Counted from the first letter of the stretch, positions 34,709-44,031 are shown. The stretch: DNA of 64,000 nt from Dyadobacter psychrotolerans (GCF_004349265.1 NZ_SMFL01000005.1:434301-498300), one strand, 5' to 3'. A program made the numbers and translations. Notes: generated by a model not told the origin, from the sequence alone.

Positions 34709-35041
34709 TTATCGTTTTGGTGAAGAATTCGAAAGGCTGTCCTGGATATGAGCCCATTCCAGACTATCCAGGTATGTTTCAAAAGGTGGAGGGCTTCTGC
34801 TGTAATACTGCTGGGATTGGTCAGCTGGGAATTCCGGCAGCATGTCAGCTGTGATCCCGTCTATCATGAGCCGTAGAAAGCCAAGACCTGTCAGGCTGAT
34901 CAGAAGGATCAGCACCGGCATCTTGATTTTTTCTGGAACCTGCGCCAAAAGGTTTTGAATGCTGGTGCGAAGCGGGCGGATTTCAGGTGCCCTGTTTTCA
35001 GACGCTGCCAGCCTTTTATGTCTGTTAAAATCGTAGAACAT
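34709..35041 (-). CDS. Small membrane protein in the TraL position
   Basis: The 110-residue protein has one transmembrane helix (about 41-62, IKMPVLILLISLTGLGFLRLMI) flanked by a basic N-terminal part and a Pro/Ser-rich tail. The gene order TraK-this-TraM is that of TraL in CTnDOT-like operons, and the size agrees. The sequence itself gives no diagnostic motif. Its stop is 6 bases before the TraM start. Confidence 0.65.
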   Translation of the reverse strand: MFYDFNRHKRLAASENRAPEIRPLRTSIQNLLAQVPEKIKMPVLILLISLTGLGFLRLMIDGITADMLPEFPADQSQQYYSRSPPPFETYLDSLEWAHIQDSLSNSSPKR

Positions 35042-35045
35042 GTCA

Positions 35046-35663
35046 CTAACGGTTACGGACGGAGATATCTTTATTTTCCAGGGTCCTCCACTGCTCGATC
35101 AGAAAGCCATGTGGATTGTTATCACTGCGAAGGGTGTTTCGAAGGTACCCTTCTGTGATCAGGCTCCGGGAGACGACACTGGTCGCGCGGGTGATGGTCT
35201 GCACTCCGTAGTATTTAAAGTAATAGGGGTAGGCGCGCGCATCGATCTGAATGCTGTCGGGGTTAATACTCTGGCTGATATTCGAGGAAATAATGCTGTT
35301 GTAAAAGCCTGCTTCCCGCAGATTATCATACTGTTTTTTCGCCGAACCGTCTGCCAGATAAAGCGCCTTGACTACATAGCTTTGAATGAGCTTGTCATCG
35401 GGTTCAAGCGAGAAGAAATACCAGTGGAAACTGCTGACGTGGTCACGCGCTTCAACGGGCACATTATCCTTTCTTTGGGATGAGAAAGCTTCCAGTATCT
35501 TTCCGCTTTCCAGGATATAAACCCTGCTTTGCGCGTGTTCAACCATCACCGCCGAGCGGTAGAAAGTAAAGCAGCACAGTGCGATACATCCAAGGCTCAC
35601 AACCAGCGAAAAGCTGCGGATCTGCCGGAAGGCGGTATCAATATTTTTGGCTATTTTAAACAT
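35046..35663 (-). CDS. traK: Conjugative transfer protein TraK
   Basis: The 205-residue inner-membrane protein has an N-terminal anchor (about 17-40) and a conserved periplasmic domain starting SRVYILESGKILEAFSSQRKDNVPVEARDHV. It is the VirB8-like component of the Bacteroidetes T4SS. Residues ALYLADGSAKKQYDNLREAGFYNSII are typical. It follows TraJ by 18 bases and is followed closely by the TraL-like gene. Confidence 0.92.
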   Translation of the reverse strand: MFKIAKNIDTAFRQIRSFSLVVSLGCIALCCFTFYRSAVMVEHAQSRVYILESGKILEAFSSQRKDNVPVEARDHVSSFHWYFFSLEPDDKLIQSYVVKALYLADGSAKKQYDNLREAGFYNSIISSNISQSINPDSIQIDARAYPYYFKYYGVQTITRATSVVSRSLITEGYLRNTLRSDNNPHGFLIEQWRTLENKDISVRNR

Positions 35664-35681
35664 AGACCGTCTTGTTTAATT

Positions 35682-36797
35682 TTAGGATTTTCGTTTTCTG
35701 TCTGGTACCGCGCTTTTAGCCAGGCTGCCAAAACCCCGTCCGGCGGCAGCAGCCGTGCTGAATACCGTGGTCACTGTTGATGCAAAAAGACTGGATACTT
35801 TGTGGGTAAGCGCATTGCCACCCCCTGCGTGAATGATGTAACCTGCAACCGAAGGCACCGAGAAATAGCCTACAATGCCAATGATTAGAAAAATCAGGTA
35901 CGCGGTATCATGGGCACCGAAAACGGTATCGCCCTGGGTTTTGATCTGCGAAATGTCAAGTTCAATCATTTTCTGCTGGATCACCGAGATGATCGCGCCA
36001 AAAATATTGGCTACGGGAAGCCATAAGTAAATATTGATGTAGCGAGCAATCCAGCCTGAAAGCGTGTGCTGAAACCCGTCAAAAACCGAGATTCCGAAGG
36101 CAAGCGGCCCGATGATGGCCAGTACAATCAGATGAAAGGTGCGCATCGTATTGATGCAAAGGGCCGCGGATTCAAAAATGATCTGAAGGATCTGGCTGAT
36201 CCAGGCCTTGATTGCATTTCTGAAATTGAAAGACTCTTTGGCCATGTAAAACTTGACATCATTGCCCAGGCCCTCTAAAAGCCCTTCCGAGTAGCTTTCT
36301 CCGTAGGTATATTTAAGCCACTTGTCCTTATCACCGCCTCCACTCTCACCGACAAACATCTGCCAGCTCTCAGATTCTTTGACTGCTTCCTGTTTCTGTT
36401 TCAAAAGCACTGCGATAGCCTGGTTAGAACCCTGCACCATCGAGGCGGTGGCCGCTACGGTCGGCGACAGGATCCCGTTGATCATCGCGATCACTTTCGG
36501 GAAAATCAGGATCGCAAAACCCAGCGCGAATGGACGCAGCAGCGGGTAAATGTCAATGGGTTCAGCGGCTGCCAGATGGCGCCAGACCCGGGAAGCAATA
36601 TACCAGAGCGCTGCAAAGCCTGCAATGCCCCGACCGACACTAATCAGCTTTTCACAGAGCGGCATCATCTGATCGTATAGATCACCCAGCACGCTTTGCA
36701 GTCCGCTGATCTGCCCGGCCAGCCCTTGCGCATGGCTGGCTAGTGGGCATAGCAAACACAGCAACCATGCAAATAGAAATATTTTTGATTGTCTCAT
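35682..36797 (-). CDS. traJ: Conjugative transfer protein TraJ
   Basis: The 371-residue polytopic protein has a signal peptide and about six or seven helices. The conserved motif AGFAALWYIASRVWRHLAAAEPIDIYPLLRPF is typical of TraJ, the VirB6-like inner-membrane channel. The C-terminus ends in a basic tail (PDRKRKS). It follows the triplicated TraI-like genes, as in related operons. Confidence 0.92.
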   Translation of the reverse strand: MRQSKIFLFAWLLCLLCPLASHAQGLAGQISGLQSVLGDLYDQMMPLCEKLISVGRGIAGFAALWYIASRVWRHLAAAEPIDIYPLLRPFALGFAILIFPKVIAMINGILSPTVAATASMVQGSNQAIAVLLKQKQEAVKESESWQMFVGESGGGDKDKWLKYTYGESYSEGLLEGLGNDVKFYMAKESFNFRNAIKAWISQILQIIFESAALCINTMRTFHLIVLAIIGPLAFGISVFDGFQHTLSGWIARYINIYLWLPVANIFGAIISVIQQKMIELDISQIKTQGDTVFGAHDTAYLIFLIIGIVGYFSVPSVAGYIIHAGGGNALTHKVSSLFASTVTTVFSTAAAAGRGFGSLAKSAVPDRKRKS

Positions 36798-36804
36798 AAC
36801 CCGG

Positions 36805-37437
36805 TTAATTAGACTGCCCGTGAAGGGTTTGACTCATTTTGATATCTTGATGCTCCTTTTTTCGTTGCAGGGCCAGAACGCTGGTCGAAGCGTTGAATTG
36901 CCGCAGAAACACCAGTGATTCTGCCATATCTTCGTAGATGCCATCCACCGCTTTGAGCCGCTCATCGTCGGACATACGCATTTTTTTAGCGGTCAAAACA
37001 TCTGTGAGTGCATCCAGGTTTTTTACGCTTCTTTTGATGAGCCGCCCGTAGACGGATTCGAGATATTCTAACTCATCAGAATTCAGAAAGCCCGAGGCAG
37101 AGAATTGCCGCTGTGCGGCCTGATATTCTTTTAAAAGCGCCAGCTGAAGCGCGATGATATCCTTAATCCTTTGATAGTTTTTTACCCCAGGGCTCACTTG
37201 CAGCAGCCCGTCTAAAAAGGCCTGGTGCAGATTAAAGTTGCTTTTGGAAAGGTCACGGATCAGCGTGTAACCTTTGAAAAGAATATCATATCCCTCTTTG
37301 AGCTCCTTTAAAATCTTACGGAGCTGATTGAGCTTTTCGATATTTAAAATAAGCTGCGTGACCTCGGCAGTCTGCGCATGAACTTTCAGGGGTGCACTGA
37401 GCGTGAAAAGAAGCAGGGCAAGTAGTAGCTTTTTCAT
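36805..37437 (-). CDS. TraI/TerB-like periplasmic helical protein, copy 3
   Basis: The 210-residue protein has a signal peptide ending VHAQ (about residue 21) and is otherwise all helical. Its C-terminal half (LNSDELEYLESVYGRLIKRSVKNLDALTDVLTAKKMRMSDDERLKAVDGIY) is shared with the two preceding genes, 37437-38084 and 38097-38783. Such proteins sit between the VirB4-like ATPase and TraJ in Bacteroidota and are sometimes annotated TerB family. A VirB5/pilus-tip-like role is inferred from position and secretion. It overlaps the upstream gene by 1 base. Confidence 0.75.
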   Translation of the reverse strand: MKKLLLALLLFTLSAPLKVHAQTAEVTQLILNIEKLNQLRKILKELKEGYDILFKGYTLIRDLSKSNFNLHQAFLDGLLQVSPGVKNYQRIKDIIALQLALLKEYQAAQRQFSASGFLNSDELEYLESVYGRLIKRSVKNLDALTDVLTAKKMRMSDDERLKAVDGIYEDMAESLVFLRQFNASTSVLALQRKKEHQDIKMSQTLHGQSN

Positions 37438-38084
37438 TAGTCTTCGTCTATGCCGAGAAGTGCCCGGCTGGTTTGGATTTGGTCTTTTTCACTGGAGCGC
37501 TGTTTTATAAGCACGGCGGACTGGCTTTGAAAAGAACTTGCAAAACGGTAGTTGGAAAGCATCTGCCCGTACAAAACTTCAAGCCTTTCAAGCCTTTGGG
37601 CATCATTCATTTTTAGGTTTCCATCCCGGATCAGCGTTAGAAGCGCATTTAGTATTCCCTGGCAATCATCGTAAACTTTGCCATACACTTTTCTGATATA
37701 GGAAAGCTCTGGATTGCTCAGCTGCCCGCTGCTGGCTAGTAGGGTCGGTCCTTTGTTACAGATCTCATTAACCTGCCCGTGCAGGTCTGTGATATCTTTT
37801 AGCCGCGGGCTGCCAGAGACGACAGGGTTCACGATCAGAAGCGTATCAAAGAAATTCTTATGGAGTTTATATTCCCCATTCTTGATGCTGTGAATGGTAG
37901 CCAGGCCCTCTTTGGCAATCTGATAACCTTTTTTGGTAAGCTCCAAATAAATTTTCAGCTCCGCGATCTGGGTTTCCAGATACTTTTTTTGTGTCCGGTT
38001 CTGCCGCAGCCACTCGTTCAGATTCTGGCTTTGTGCGGGCCTGATTACAAGTATAAGCAGCGTGAACGGTAGTAGCTTTTTCAT
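37437..38084 (-). CDS. TraI/TerB-like periplasmic helical protein, copy 2
   Basis: The 215-residue protein has a signal peptide ending PAQSQ (about residue 20). The conserved segment reads LSNPELSYIRKVYGKVYDDCQGILNALLTLIRDGNLKMNDAQRLERL, matching the copies on both sides. The tail ends SRALLGIDED. It has an extra Cys pair (ICNKGP, DDCQG) not seen in the copy at 36805. Confidence 0.75.
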   Translation of the reverse strand: MKKLLPFTLLILVIRPAQSQNLNEWLRQNRTQKKYLETQIAELKIYLELTKKGYQIAKEGLATIHSIKNGEYKLHKNFFDTLLIVNPVVSGSPRLKDITDLHGQVNEICNKGPTLLASSGQLSNPELSYIRKVYGKVYDDCQGILNALLTLIRDGNLKMNDAQRLERLEVLYGQMLSNYRFASSFQSQSAVLIKQRSSEKDQIQTSRALLGIDED

Positions 38085-38096
38085 AAGTCCGTGTTT

Positions 38097-38783
38097 TTAG
38101 GGAAGCCCATAGAGCGCTTTGACTGCATCGATATCCTGCTGGGTTTTGGCCCTGGAAAGACTAAGCATCTTGTTCTCCCGGTTAAAACTCAACAGGTCGC
38201 TGTAATTGTTATCGACACGTGCCGCGGCTTTATCAATCATTGCGAGCCTTTCTGCATCAGTCATCTGCAAAGTGAAGGATTTGACTACGCTGGAAAGCAG
38301 CTCAACATTTTTGGCCGTTTCATCAAGGATCGAATCGTAGACCTTTTTCATGTACTTGCGCTCGTCGGCTGTGAATCCCGGATCCTTTTGAAGAAGTGCC
38401 CACATTCTTTGGTAGGCTTCCACCACCTGAAGGTTCTTTTCAGCGAGCTGCTTGATTTTAAAATAATACGAGACCACTGCTTTCACCTTTTTTAGCTCGT
38501 CATAGTACTCCTTGTATAGATCCCTTTGCTTTTTGATCCAGTCGGCAATCTCTTCGAGCTTGAGTTTGGACATCACATTTTCAAGGGCTTTCTGCGCGTT
38601 TTGCAGTTTGATCACTTTGTTCTGACGCCTTTGAATCAGAAGATCCACCGCCTTGACCACCTTTTTTATGGCTTCTTTAATGATTTGCGCCCAGGGGATC
38701 GCCGCCTGTGTTTCGGGCACCGGGGTAAGCATCGCTGCAAAAAACACCAGGATCATTGTCCATTTTCTTAGCGTTACACTCAT
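38097..38783 (-). CDS. TraI/TerB-like periplasmic helical protein, copy 1
   Basis: The 228-residue protein, started at MSVTLRKWTMILVFFAAMLT (38783), has a signal peptide ending TQA. The ATG 75 bases further upstream would lie inside the TraG gene, so it is rejected. The shared segment reads FTADERKYMKKVYDSILDETAKNVELLSSVVKSFTLQMTDAERLAMIDKA. The central part is strongly coiled-coil. It is the first of the three tandem homologues and is 13 bases from the traG stop. Confidence 0.75.
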   Translation of the reverse strand: MSVTLRKWTMILVFFAAMLTPVPETQAAIPWAQIIKEAIKKVVKAVDLLIQRRQNKVIKLQNAQKALENVMSKLKLEEIADWIKKQRDLYKEYYDELKKVKAVVSYYFKIKQLAEKNLQVVEAYQRMWALLQKDPGFTADERKYMKKVYDSILDETAKNVELLSSVVKSFTLQMTDAERLAMIDKAAARVDNNYSDLLSFNRENKMLSLSRAKTQQDIDAVKALYGLP

Positions 38784-38796
38784 GGTTATAGGGGGC

Positions 38797-41253
38797 TTAA
38801 TTTTTTTCGGAAAGAAGCACAGAAATCCCTTTTTCAATGCTGCCATAACGTGCCGCATACGCGTTCACTTTCATTTTCTCGGTCTGCTCAGTTGTGTAGG
38901 CCCAGTATTCAGAAGGGCTCACCTCTACCCGGTAGACTTTGGAAAGCATCCCACCCAAGCTGATAAAAACTTCCTTGTAACGTCTGAGCGGATCGTTGGC
39001 TTTGTTCACCGAAAGGATCAAGGCCTTCTCTTTTTCGGTTAGTCCCAAAAGTTGCTGGATTGAATCAAACTTGTTTTGGTATTTGCTTTGATCGAGCAAG
39101 ATCTTGCAGTCACTGTTATTGATGATCGCCTGTTTGACGATCTCAGAGCTAATGATATCTTCGACCTCCTGGGTGACTACAATCGCTTCGCCAAAAAACT
39201 TGCGGACCGTTTTAAAAAGATACTTAATGTACTGGGCCATCCCTTCGCGGGCAATCGCTTTCCAGGCTTCTTCCAAAAGGATCACCTTACGGATTCCTTT
39301 CAGCTTACGCATCTTGGAGATAAAAACCTCCATGATTACAATCGTCACGACCGGAAAAAGAATGGGGTGATCCTTGATCTCGTCTAATTCAAAGACAATG
39401 AAGCGTTCCTGTAAAAGATCCAGGTTTTCAGTGGCGTTTAGAAGGTAATCATACTCGCCTCCCTTGTAGTAGGGGCGCAGCACATACAGGAAATTGGCAA
39501 AATCAAAATCCTTGTCTTTGACTTCGTCGGCCTGTAAAACCGCTCTAAAATTATCGGTCAGAAAATCATAGAAACTATTAAAGCCGGCTGCAACCGATGG
39601 ATTTTCGCCCAGCATCTGATAGTAAAGTGTCAGCGCGTTAGAAAGCGCGACATACTCTGAGCGCTTAAATTCCTCGCTGTCTTTTTTCCACAGCGCCAGA
39701 AGCATTGCTTTGATACTTTCCTTTTTCTCGGTGTCAAGATGATCACCTGCTCCGATATAAAACGGATTAAAGCAGATCGGTGTGGTCTCTGAGTAGCTAA
39801 AATAATATCCGCCTACAAGATCGCAGAGCCCTTTGTAAGAGTGCCCCACATCGACCAGCACAATATGCGCGCCGCGCTCGTAGTAGCTTCTAACCATGTG
39901 GTTGGTGAAAAAGGACTTGCCGCTACCCGATGGACCTAAAATAAATTTGTTGCGGTTCGTGCAGATTCCCATCGAGATCGGCTCATCACTGATATCCACA
40001 TGTACGGGTTTCCCCGTTAGCCTGTCGGCCAGCCGCATGCCCACCGGGCTGACCGAGGAGCGGTAGCTGGTTTCCAGGTTCAGAAAACAGCAGGCTTGTT
40101 CGAGAAACGTATCAAAGCTATCATTCATCGGAAAGTCCGCGGCGTTTCCAGGAATTCCCGCCCAAAAAATCTGGGCAGCGCCGGCCGTTTCGATCTTGGC
40201 GACCGCGTCCATCTGCGCAAGCGAAGAGGTGATCTGGCTTTTTAGCTCTTTCAGCTGGCTTTTCTGATCTGTCCAGGCCAGCACATTAAAGTGCGCTTTG
40301 ACCGGCTGACGCTGCTGGCTGATGGCTTCATTTAAAAAAGCGTTGGTGGCATCAAGGGCAATCGAGTTTTCACGCGAGTAATTTGCCAGCGATTGCAGCC
40401 TGAGCCGTTTGCTTTCCAGCCGGCGCATCGTTTTGCCTTCATCTTCCAGGAAAATATACTGGTTGTAGATATGTGAGCAGGGTAGCAGCTGGCCGAGCCC
40501 ACAGGCAAAACCGATACTGAACTTGGTTCGGTCGGTTGAATACTTATCGTAGGTTATCCGCGGGCTGGCAAGCGATGGCAGGTCAGCCGCATCTCCCAGT
40601 GTAAACAGCTGACAATACTGATCCCCGATCTTAATCCCATCTGAAAACTCCATATCGCGAAGAAGCGGCTCGCCGTTATCCTCACTCAGAAAGCAGTAAC
40701 TTTCAATCAGGCCGACACGCTCTGCGTGGCTTTCAAGCTCGGCGCTGGTCAGCTGGAGGATTTTAACAAATCCGCTGTCAGTCAGAATCCTTTTGAACTG
40801 ACTGGCGCTATCTAAAAAATCATCCAGAAGATGCCGGCTGATACTCTGCTCGGGCACGATGCTTGGCCGGATCAGATTGGAAAGAAGCGAGCTGGACAGC
40901 TTTCTACCAGCGGGTTTCTTTGTCAGTAGCACATAACAGCTGTGTTCTAAAAAAGGCCGCTCGTTAAAATAACGCTCGCTGCTTCGGGTCAGAAAACTAC
41001 TGTCTTCTCCGCTGAAATCCGGATGGTACTTGCGGTCAATAAACCAATCCTGCTTATGAAATACGGTATGAGCCGGAAGTATCTTGATTGCCTTAACCCA
41101 GATCTGGTGAAGCGCTTCATACTCCTGGTCTGAAAGCGTAAAAATCTCGGGAAGATCAACTTTGAAAGCTACGGTGATATCACCCTGTTTGGAGAGGATA
41201 CAGTCGTGCTCGACAGTGAAAATCGGAAGCAGCTCATTTAAAAACTTTTCCAT
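38797..41253 (-). CDS. traG: T4SS ATPase TraG (VirB4-like)
   Basis: The 818-residue cytoplasmic ATPase powers pilus assembly and secretion. The Walker A motif GPSGSGKS lies at about residues 438-445, and the Walker B-like stretch KVILLEEAWKAI is near residue 650. The N-terminal CagE/TrbE_VirB family region starts LLPIFTVEHDCILSKQGDITVAFKVD. The order TraE-TraF-TraG is that of CTnDOT. It is preceded 4 bases upstream by TraF. Confidence 0.95.
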   Translation of the reverse strand: MEKFLNELLPIFTVEHDCILSKQGDITVAFKVDLPEIFTLSDQEYEALHQIWVKAIKILPAHTVFHKQDWFIDRKYHPDFSGEDSSFLTRSSERYFNERPFLEHSCYVLLTKKPAGRKLSSSLLSNLIRPSIVPEQSISRHLLDDFLDSASQFKRILTDSGFVKILQLTSAELESHAERVGLIESYCFLSEDNGEPLLRDMEFSDGIKIGDQYCQLFTLGDAADLPSLASPRITYDKYSTDRTKFSIGFACGLGQLLPCSHIYNQYIFLEDEGKTMRRLESKRLRLQSLANYSRENSIALDATNAFLNEAISQQRQPVKAHFNVLAWTDQKSQLKELKSQITSSLAQMDAVAKIETAGAAQIFWAGIPGNAADFPMNDSFDTFLEQACCFLNLETSYRSSVSPVGMRLADRLTGKPVHVDISDEPISMGICTNRNKFILGPSGSGKSFFTNHMVRSYYERGAHIVLVDVGHSYKGLCDLVGGYYFSYSETTPICFNPFYIGAGDHLDTEKKESIKAMLLALWKKDSEEFKRSEYVALSNALTLYYQMLGENPSVAAGFNSFYDFLTDNFRAVLQADEVKDKDFDFANFLYVLRPYYKGGEYDYLLNATENLDLLQERFIVFELDEIKDHPILFPVVTIVIMEVFISKMRKLKGIRKVILLEEAWKAIAREGMAQYIKYLFKTVRKFFGEAIVVTQEVEDIISSEIVKQAIINNSDCKILLDQSKYQNKFDSIQQLLGLTEKEKALILSVNKANDPLRRYKEVFISLGGMLSKVYRVEVSPSEYWAYTTEQTEKMKVNAYAARYGSIEKGISVLLSEKN

Positions 41254-41257
41254 AGTT

Positions 41258-41602
41258 TTATGCTTTCAGGTTGGACAGATCAGAAGGCGCCTTTTTTACA
41301 AAGGGCAGCCTGTTTTTTGCTTTGATGATTTTTGGGATTCTTCCCCTTGCAAGGGCCTTGGTCAGGCCATGCTCTCCGTATGTGCTGCTCAGATGGTAAA
41401 TGGTGGTAAATAGACCTGCACCCAGGACTGCTGTCAGTGAAAGGGTCAAAAAAGTATTGACCTTGGCTGTGTACAGGATTACATAAAACAGAAATACCAA
41501 CACCATCCCGCCGCCCAGATACCAGATGTACTGGGCCTTTAAACCTTTGAATTCTATCGGGCGGTTAATACCCTTATTGATTTCATAAATGCTGTTTGCC
41601 AT
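41258..41602 (-). CDS. traF: Conjugative transfer protein TraF (DUF4133)
   Basis: The 114-residue protein begins SIYEINKGINRPIEFKGLKAQYIWYL, the DUF4133 signature, with two close membrane helices (about 27-50 and 52-70) and a conserved GEHGLTKALARGRIPKII motif. It is VirB3-like and binds the VirB4 ATPase. It is followed directly by traG. Confidence 0.93.
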   Translation of the reverse strand: MANSIYEINKGINRPIEFKGLKAQYIWYLGGGMVLVFLFYVILYTAKVNTFLTLSLTAVLGAGLFTTIYHLSSTYGEHGLTKALARGRIPKIIKAKNRLPFVKKAPSDLSNLKA

Positions 41603-41708
41603 GGTGGTTTTACTTTAAGTTTTGAATGTCACTGAACAGTTGATCGGCGTTCAGCGCTGGCCGGAAAGTTTTAAACGATCCGGCCTATACGCTGAGACTG
41701 CGAACCCA

Positions 41709-42038
41709 CTACAGATCAAAGAACGATTCAAGAACTGTTGCTACCACCACCAGGAAAATGCAGCTGCCAAACCATGCCGCGGCTACTTTTCCTGTATCAT
41801 TATCGCCGGCATTCCACTTTTGAAATACCTTAATTGCGCCTACCAGGGCCAAAACCCCGCCGATTCCGTACATAAGCTCGGTTCCGGGTTCAAAATATTC
41901 CCGCACGAGCTCATTGGCCTGCTCGATCCCGGCGCTTCCATCCTGGGCCTTTGCTGCGGCGCCGACCAGCAGCGCTGAAAACAAAGCCGCACACTTTCCC
42001 TTTGACCATTTTTTAAATGTCAATCTCCTCAGTCTCAT
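41709..42038 (-). CDS. traE: Conjugative transfer protein TraE (DUF4134), pilin-like
   Basis: The 109-residue protein has a signal-like N-terminus ending AAAKAQ and two helices (about 56-75 and 88-106) in the conserved arrangement ELMYGIGGVLALVGAIKVFQKWNAGDNDTGKVAAAWFGSCIFLVV. It is the DUF4134/TraE VirB2-like pilin. It is at the start of the tra structural genes. Confidence 0.93.
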   Translation of the reverse strand: MRLRRLTFKKWSKGKCAALFSALLVGAAAKAQDGSAGIEQANELVREYFEPGTELMYGIGGVLALVGAIKVFQKWNAGDNDTGKVAAAWFGSCIFLVVVATVLESFFDL

Positions 42039-42138
42039 CTCGCATCATTTAAAAGTGGAACATGCCTTTTTATCGGCCGGCCCGCTTCCTTTACTTTCCG
42101 GCTAGCAAAGGGCGGCACCGGTCAGGCTCCATGGCAAC

Positions 42139-42618
42139 CTAAATCCATAACTCCTCTGTTTCATCCTCACTTAGGAGCATGGAGCCGTATTTTGCGCATT
42201 CCGCCTCGATCTGGTTATTGATCGAAACGCGGAAGGGCGTATCCTTTAAATAAGAATAGTCTTTTAGAAGCATCTGGATCAAAAGGACCAGATCGTTTTT
42301 ACTATATTGCTTTTCGTGGGCTTCCTCGATCGCATCCCTAAGATGTGCAGTCAGCGCCATAACGTTTTGGAAGGTTTCTTCGTCAGGCAGGGTAGCTTCG
42401 GTAGTTTCCTGTTCCACATGCCCGGGTTCTGACTGCTGTTCTATCACTGAAATACTTGGCGCCGGTCTTGGTGGCTTTTTAACAGGCCGATTCTGTTTTC
42501 CGGAAAAAACGGACCTGAGATCCTGCCGGTAGAATTTGTAGCTGATAAAAATATAGTAACCAAGCGTTAAAGGGCTGAGCACAGCGGCGTAGGTGGTCCA
42601 GGGACTATCGATGTACAT
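42139..42618 (-). CDS. Conserved hypothetical protein at the head of the tra operon
   Basis: The 159-residue protein has one N-terminal membrane helix (about 9-29, YAAVLSPLTLGYYIFISYKFY), a Pro/Glu-rich linker and a C-terminal helical domain of about 75 residues. Proteins like this head tra operons in Cytophagales/Sphingobacteriales and have no name I trust. It is preceded by the tra promoter candidate. Confidence 0.6.
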   Translation of the reverse strand: MYIDSPWTTYAAVLSPLTLGYYIFISYKFYRQDLRSVFSGKQNRPVKKPPRPAPSISVIEQQSEPGHVEQETTEATLPDEETFQNVMALTAHLRDAIEEAHEKQYSKNDLVLLIQMLLKDYSYLKDTPFRVSINNQIEAECAKYGSMLLSEDETEELWI

Positions 42619-42702
42619 GGTCGTTTTGGTTTAATTTCTTTGCTTGATTGTCAGACGGAAGTTGAGATCTGCTTCCGCTTCCGGGGATTAAATTCTATGT
42701 TG

Positions 42703-42731
42703 CAAAGTAAACCGGGGAATGGGGTTGCAAA
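42703..42731 (-). promoter_or_regulatory. Candidate promoter of the tra operon (Bacteroidetes sigma type)
   Basis: On the minus strand a -33 TTTG (42731-42728) lies 17 bases from TTACTTTG (42710-42703), a 7-of-8 match to TAnnTTTG. Upstream of it are two direct TTGACC copies (42747-42752 and 42758-42763 on the plus strand) spaced 11 bases apart, as expected for an activator site. The start of the 42618 gene is about 85 bases downstream. Confidence 0.5.
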
Positions 42732-42904
42732 AAAGTTAAACTTTTGTTGACCCTTTTTTGACCTTTTATGTATTTAGAAATTTTTGTTGTAGCTAGGTTT
42801 TTTGTCTGTTCAGTTAAAAGAAATGGAGTGCTAAATATTTATTGGATTTAATATTTCCTGAAATACTCCCCATTCACTGGACAGCCAGCGATTAATATTA
42901 AGTT

Positions 42905-43744
42905 TTAAGATGCTTTTGCTTCAAAAAATCGGTCATGGGGGATATATCCCGTGCCTGTGTGTTTACGCCGATAATTGTAGAATTCCACGTATGCTTTTAT
43001 TCCTCGATACAGATCCATACCACCATTTGGAGGATTAAGATATACGTATTCCTGTTTTAATGACCTCCAAAAACGCTCTATAAAAACATTATCAAGTGCT
43101 CTTCCTTTTCCATCCATTGATATCTTTATACCTATATCCAGCAGCGGATTAATAAAATTTGGGCTTGTGAACTGGCTACCCTGATCTGTATTGAAGATTT
43201 CCGGTTGCCCTTCGGTTCGAATTGTGTCCGACAGTGTTTCTCTGCACCATTCCATACTCATAGTATTAGATATACTCCATCCAACAATCCTACGGCTATA
43301 TACATCAATAATTGCGAACATGTACATGAAGCCTCGGAACATAGGGATATAAGTAATATCGGCCTGCCAGACCTGATTAGGTCGCTCTATTTTCAAGCCT
43401 TTCAACAGATATGGATATTTATAATCGGTCGCTCTGGCCTTACTTAGGTTACGCTTTGGATAAATCGTGCGCAAATTCATGATCTTGTAAAGCCTTCGTA
43501 CCCGTTTTAACCCTACATGATACCCTAAACTGCACAAATGATCGGTCATACGTTCAACGCCATAAAATGGACAATCCATGAATTTTCGATCTATGGCTTT
43601 CATAATCTTTTGATTGAGAATAGGTTCTCCTTTAGGCTTGAAATAATAGCTGCTCCTTTGTAAACCAACTAGTTTACATTGGGCTGAAACGCTCAGATCG
43701 CTATATTCCGGGGAAATGAGTTCGCGTTTCTCCATGGCCGTCAT
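42905..43744 (-). CDS. IS3-family transposase OrfB (DDE)
   Basis: The 279-residue rve-type transposase has an HTH_21-like region (about 40-100), then the integrase core with DDE triad Asp129 (QADITYIP), Asp187 (FNTDQGSQFTS) and Glu223 (IERFWRSLK). The spacing Asp187-Glu223 is DD(35)E. It overlaps orfA by 4 bases (ATGA), so it may be made separately or as an OrfAB fusion by frameshifting. The gene looks intact. Confidence 0.95.
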   Translation of the reverse strand: MTAMEKRELISPEYSDLSVSAQCKLVGLQRSSYYFKPKGEPILNQKIMKAIDRKFMDCPFYGVERMTDHLCSLGYHVGLKRVRRLYKIMNLRTIYPKRNLSKARATDYKYPYLLKGLKIERPNQVWQADITYIPMFRGFMYMFAIIDVYSRRIVGWSISNTMSMEWCRETLSDTIRTEGQPEIFNTDQGSQFTSPNFINPLLDIGIKISMDGKGRALDNVFIERFWRSLKQEYVYLNPPNGGMDLYRGIKAYVEFYNYRRKHTGTGYIPHDRFFEAKAS

Positions 43745-44031
43745 TTCCCCAAGACTTTTTTTAAGAAATCCAGCTGCACCTGAAGTTCCCCAATCTTGGT
43801 GTACAGCTCTTTTTCTCGTGGATTTTCCGCTTCTTTTGTTGTCGGAGCTTCCTTGCTAAATACCAACTCCGCATTCTCCAAGAACTCCCGTTTCCAGGCA
43901 GTTATTTGCGTCGGATGAATTTGATACTTAGAAGCAAGTTCTTGTGAGGTGCTAATCTCTTTAATGGCTTCAATGGCCACTTTGGCTTTGAAGCTCGCGC
44001 TGAATTTTCTGCGTTCCTTTTTCATAGTCAA
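43741..44031 (-). CDS. IS3-family transposase OrfA (HTH_Tnp_1)
   Basis: The 96-residue protein has the HTH_Tnp_1 pattern RRKFSASFKAKVAIEAIKEIST...SKYQIHPTQITAWKREFLENA and a C-terminal leucine-zipper coiled coil (TKIGELQVQLDFLKKVLGK). It binds the terminal inverted repeats. The gene is intact. Confidence 0.95.
   Translation of the reverse strand: MTMKKERRKFSASFKAKVAIEAIKEISTSQELASKYQIHPTQITAWKREFLENAELVFSKEAPTTKEAENPREKELYTKIGELQVQLDFLKKVLGK

Noticed and set aside
38097..38858. Longer start (38858) for the first TraI-like protein
   Set aside because: It would begin inside traG and put a basic stretch before the signal peptide; the start at 38783 gives a normal signal peptide.
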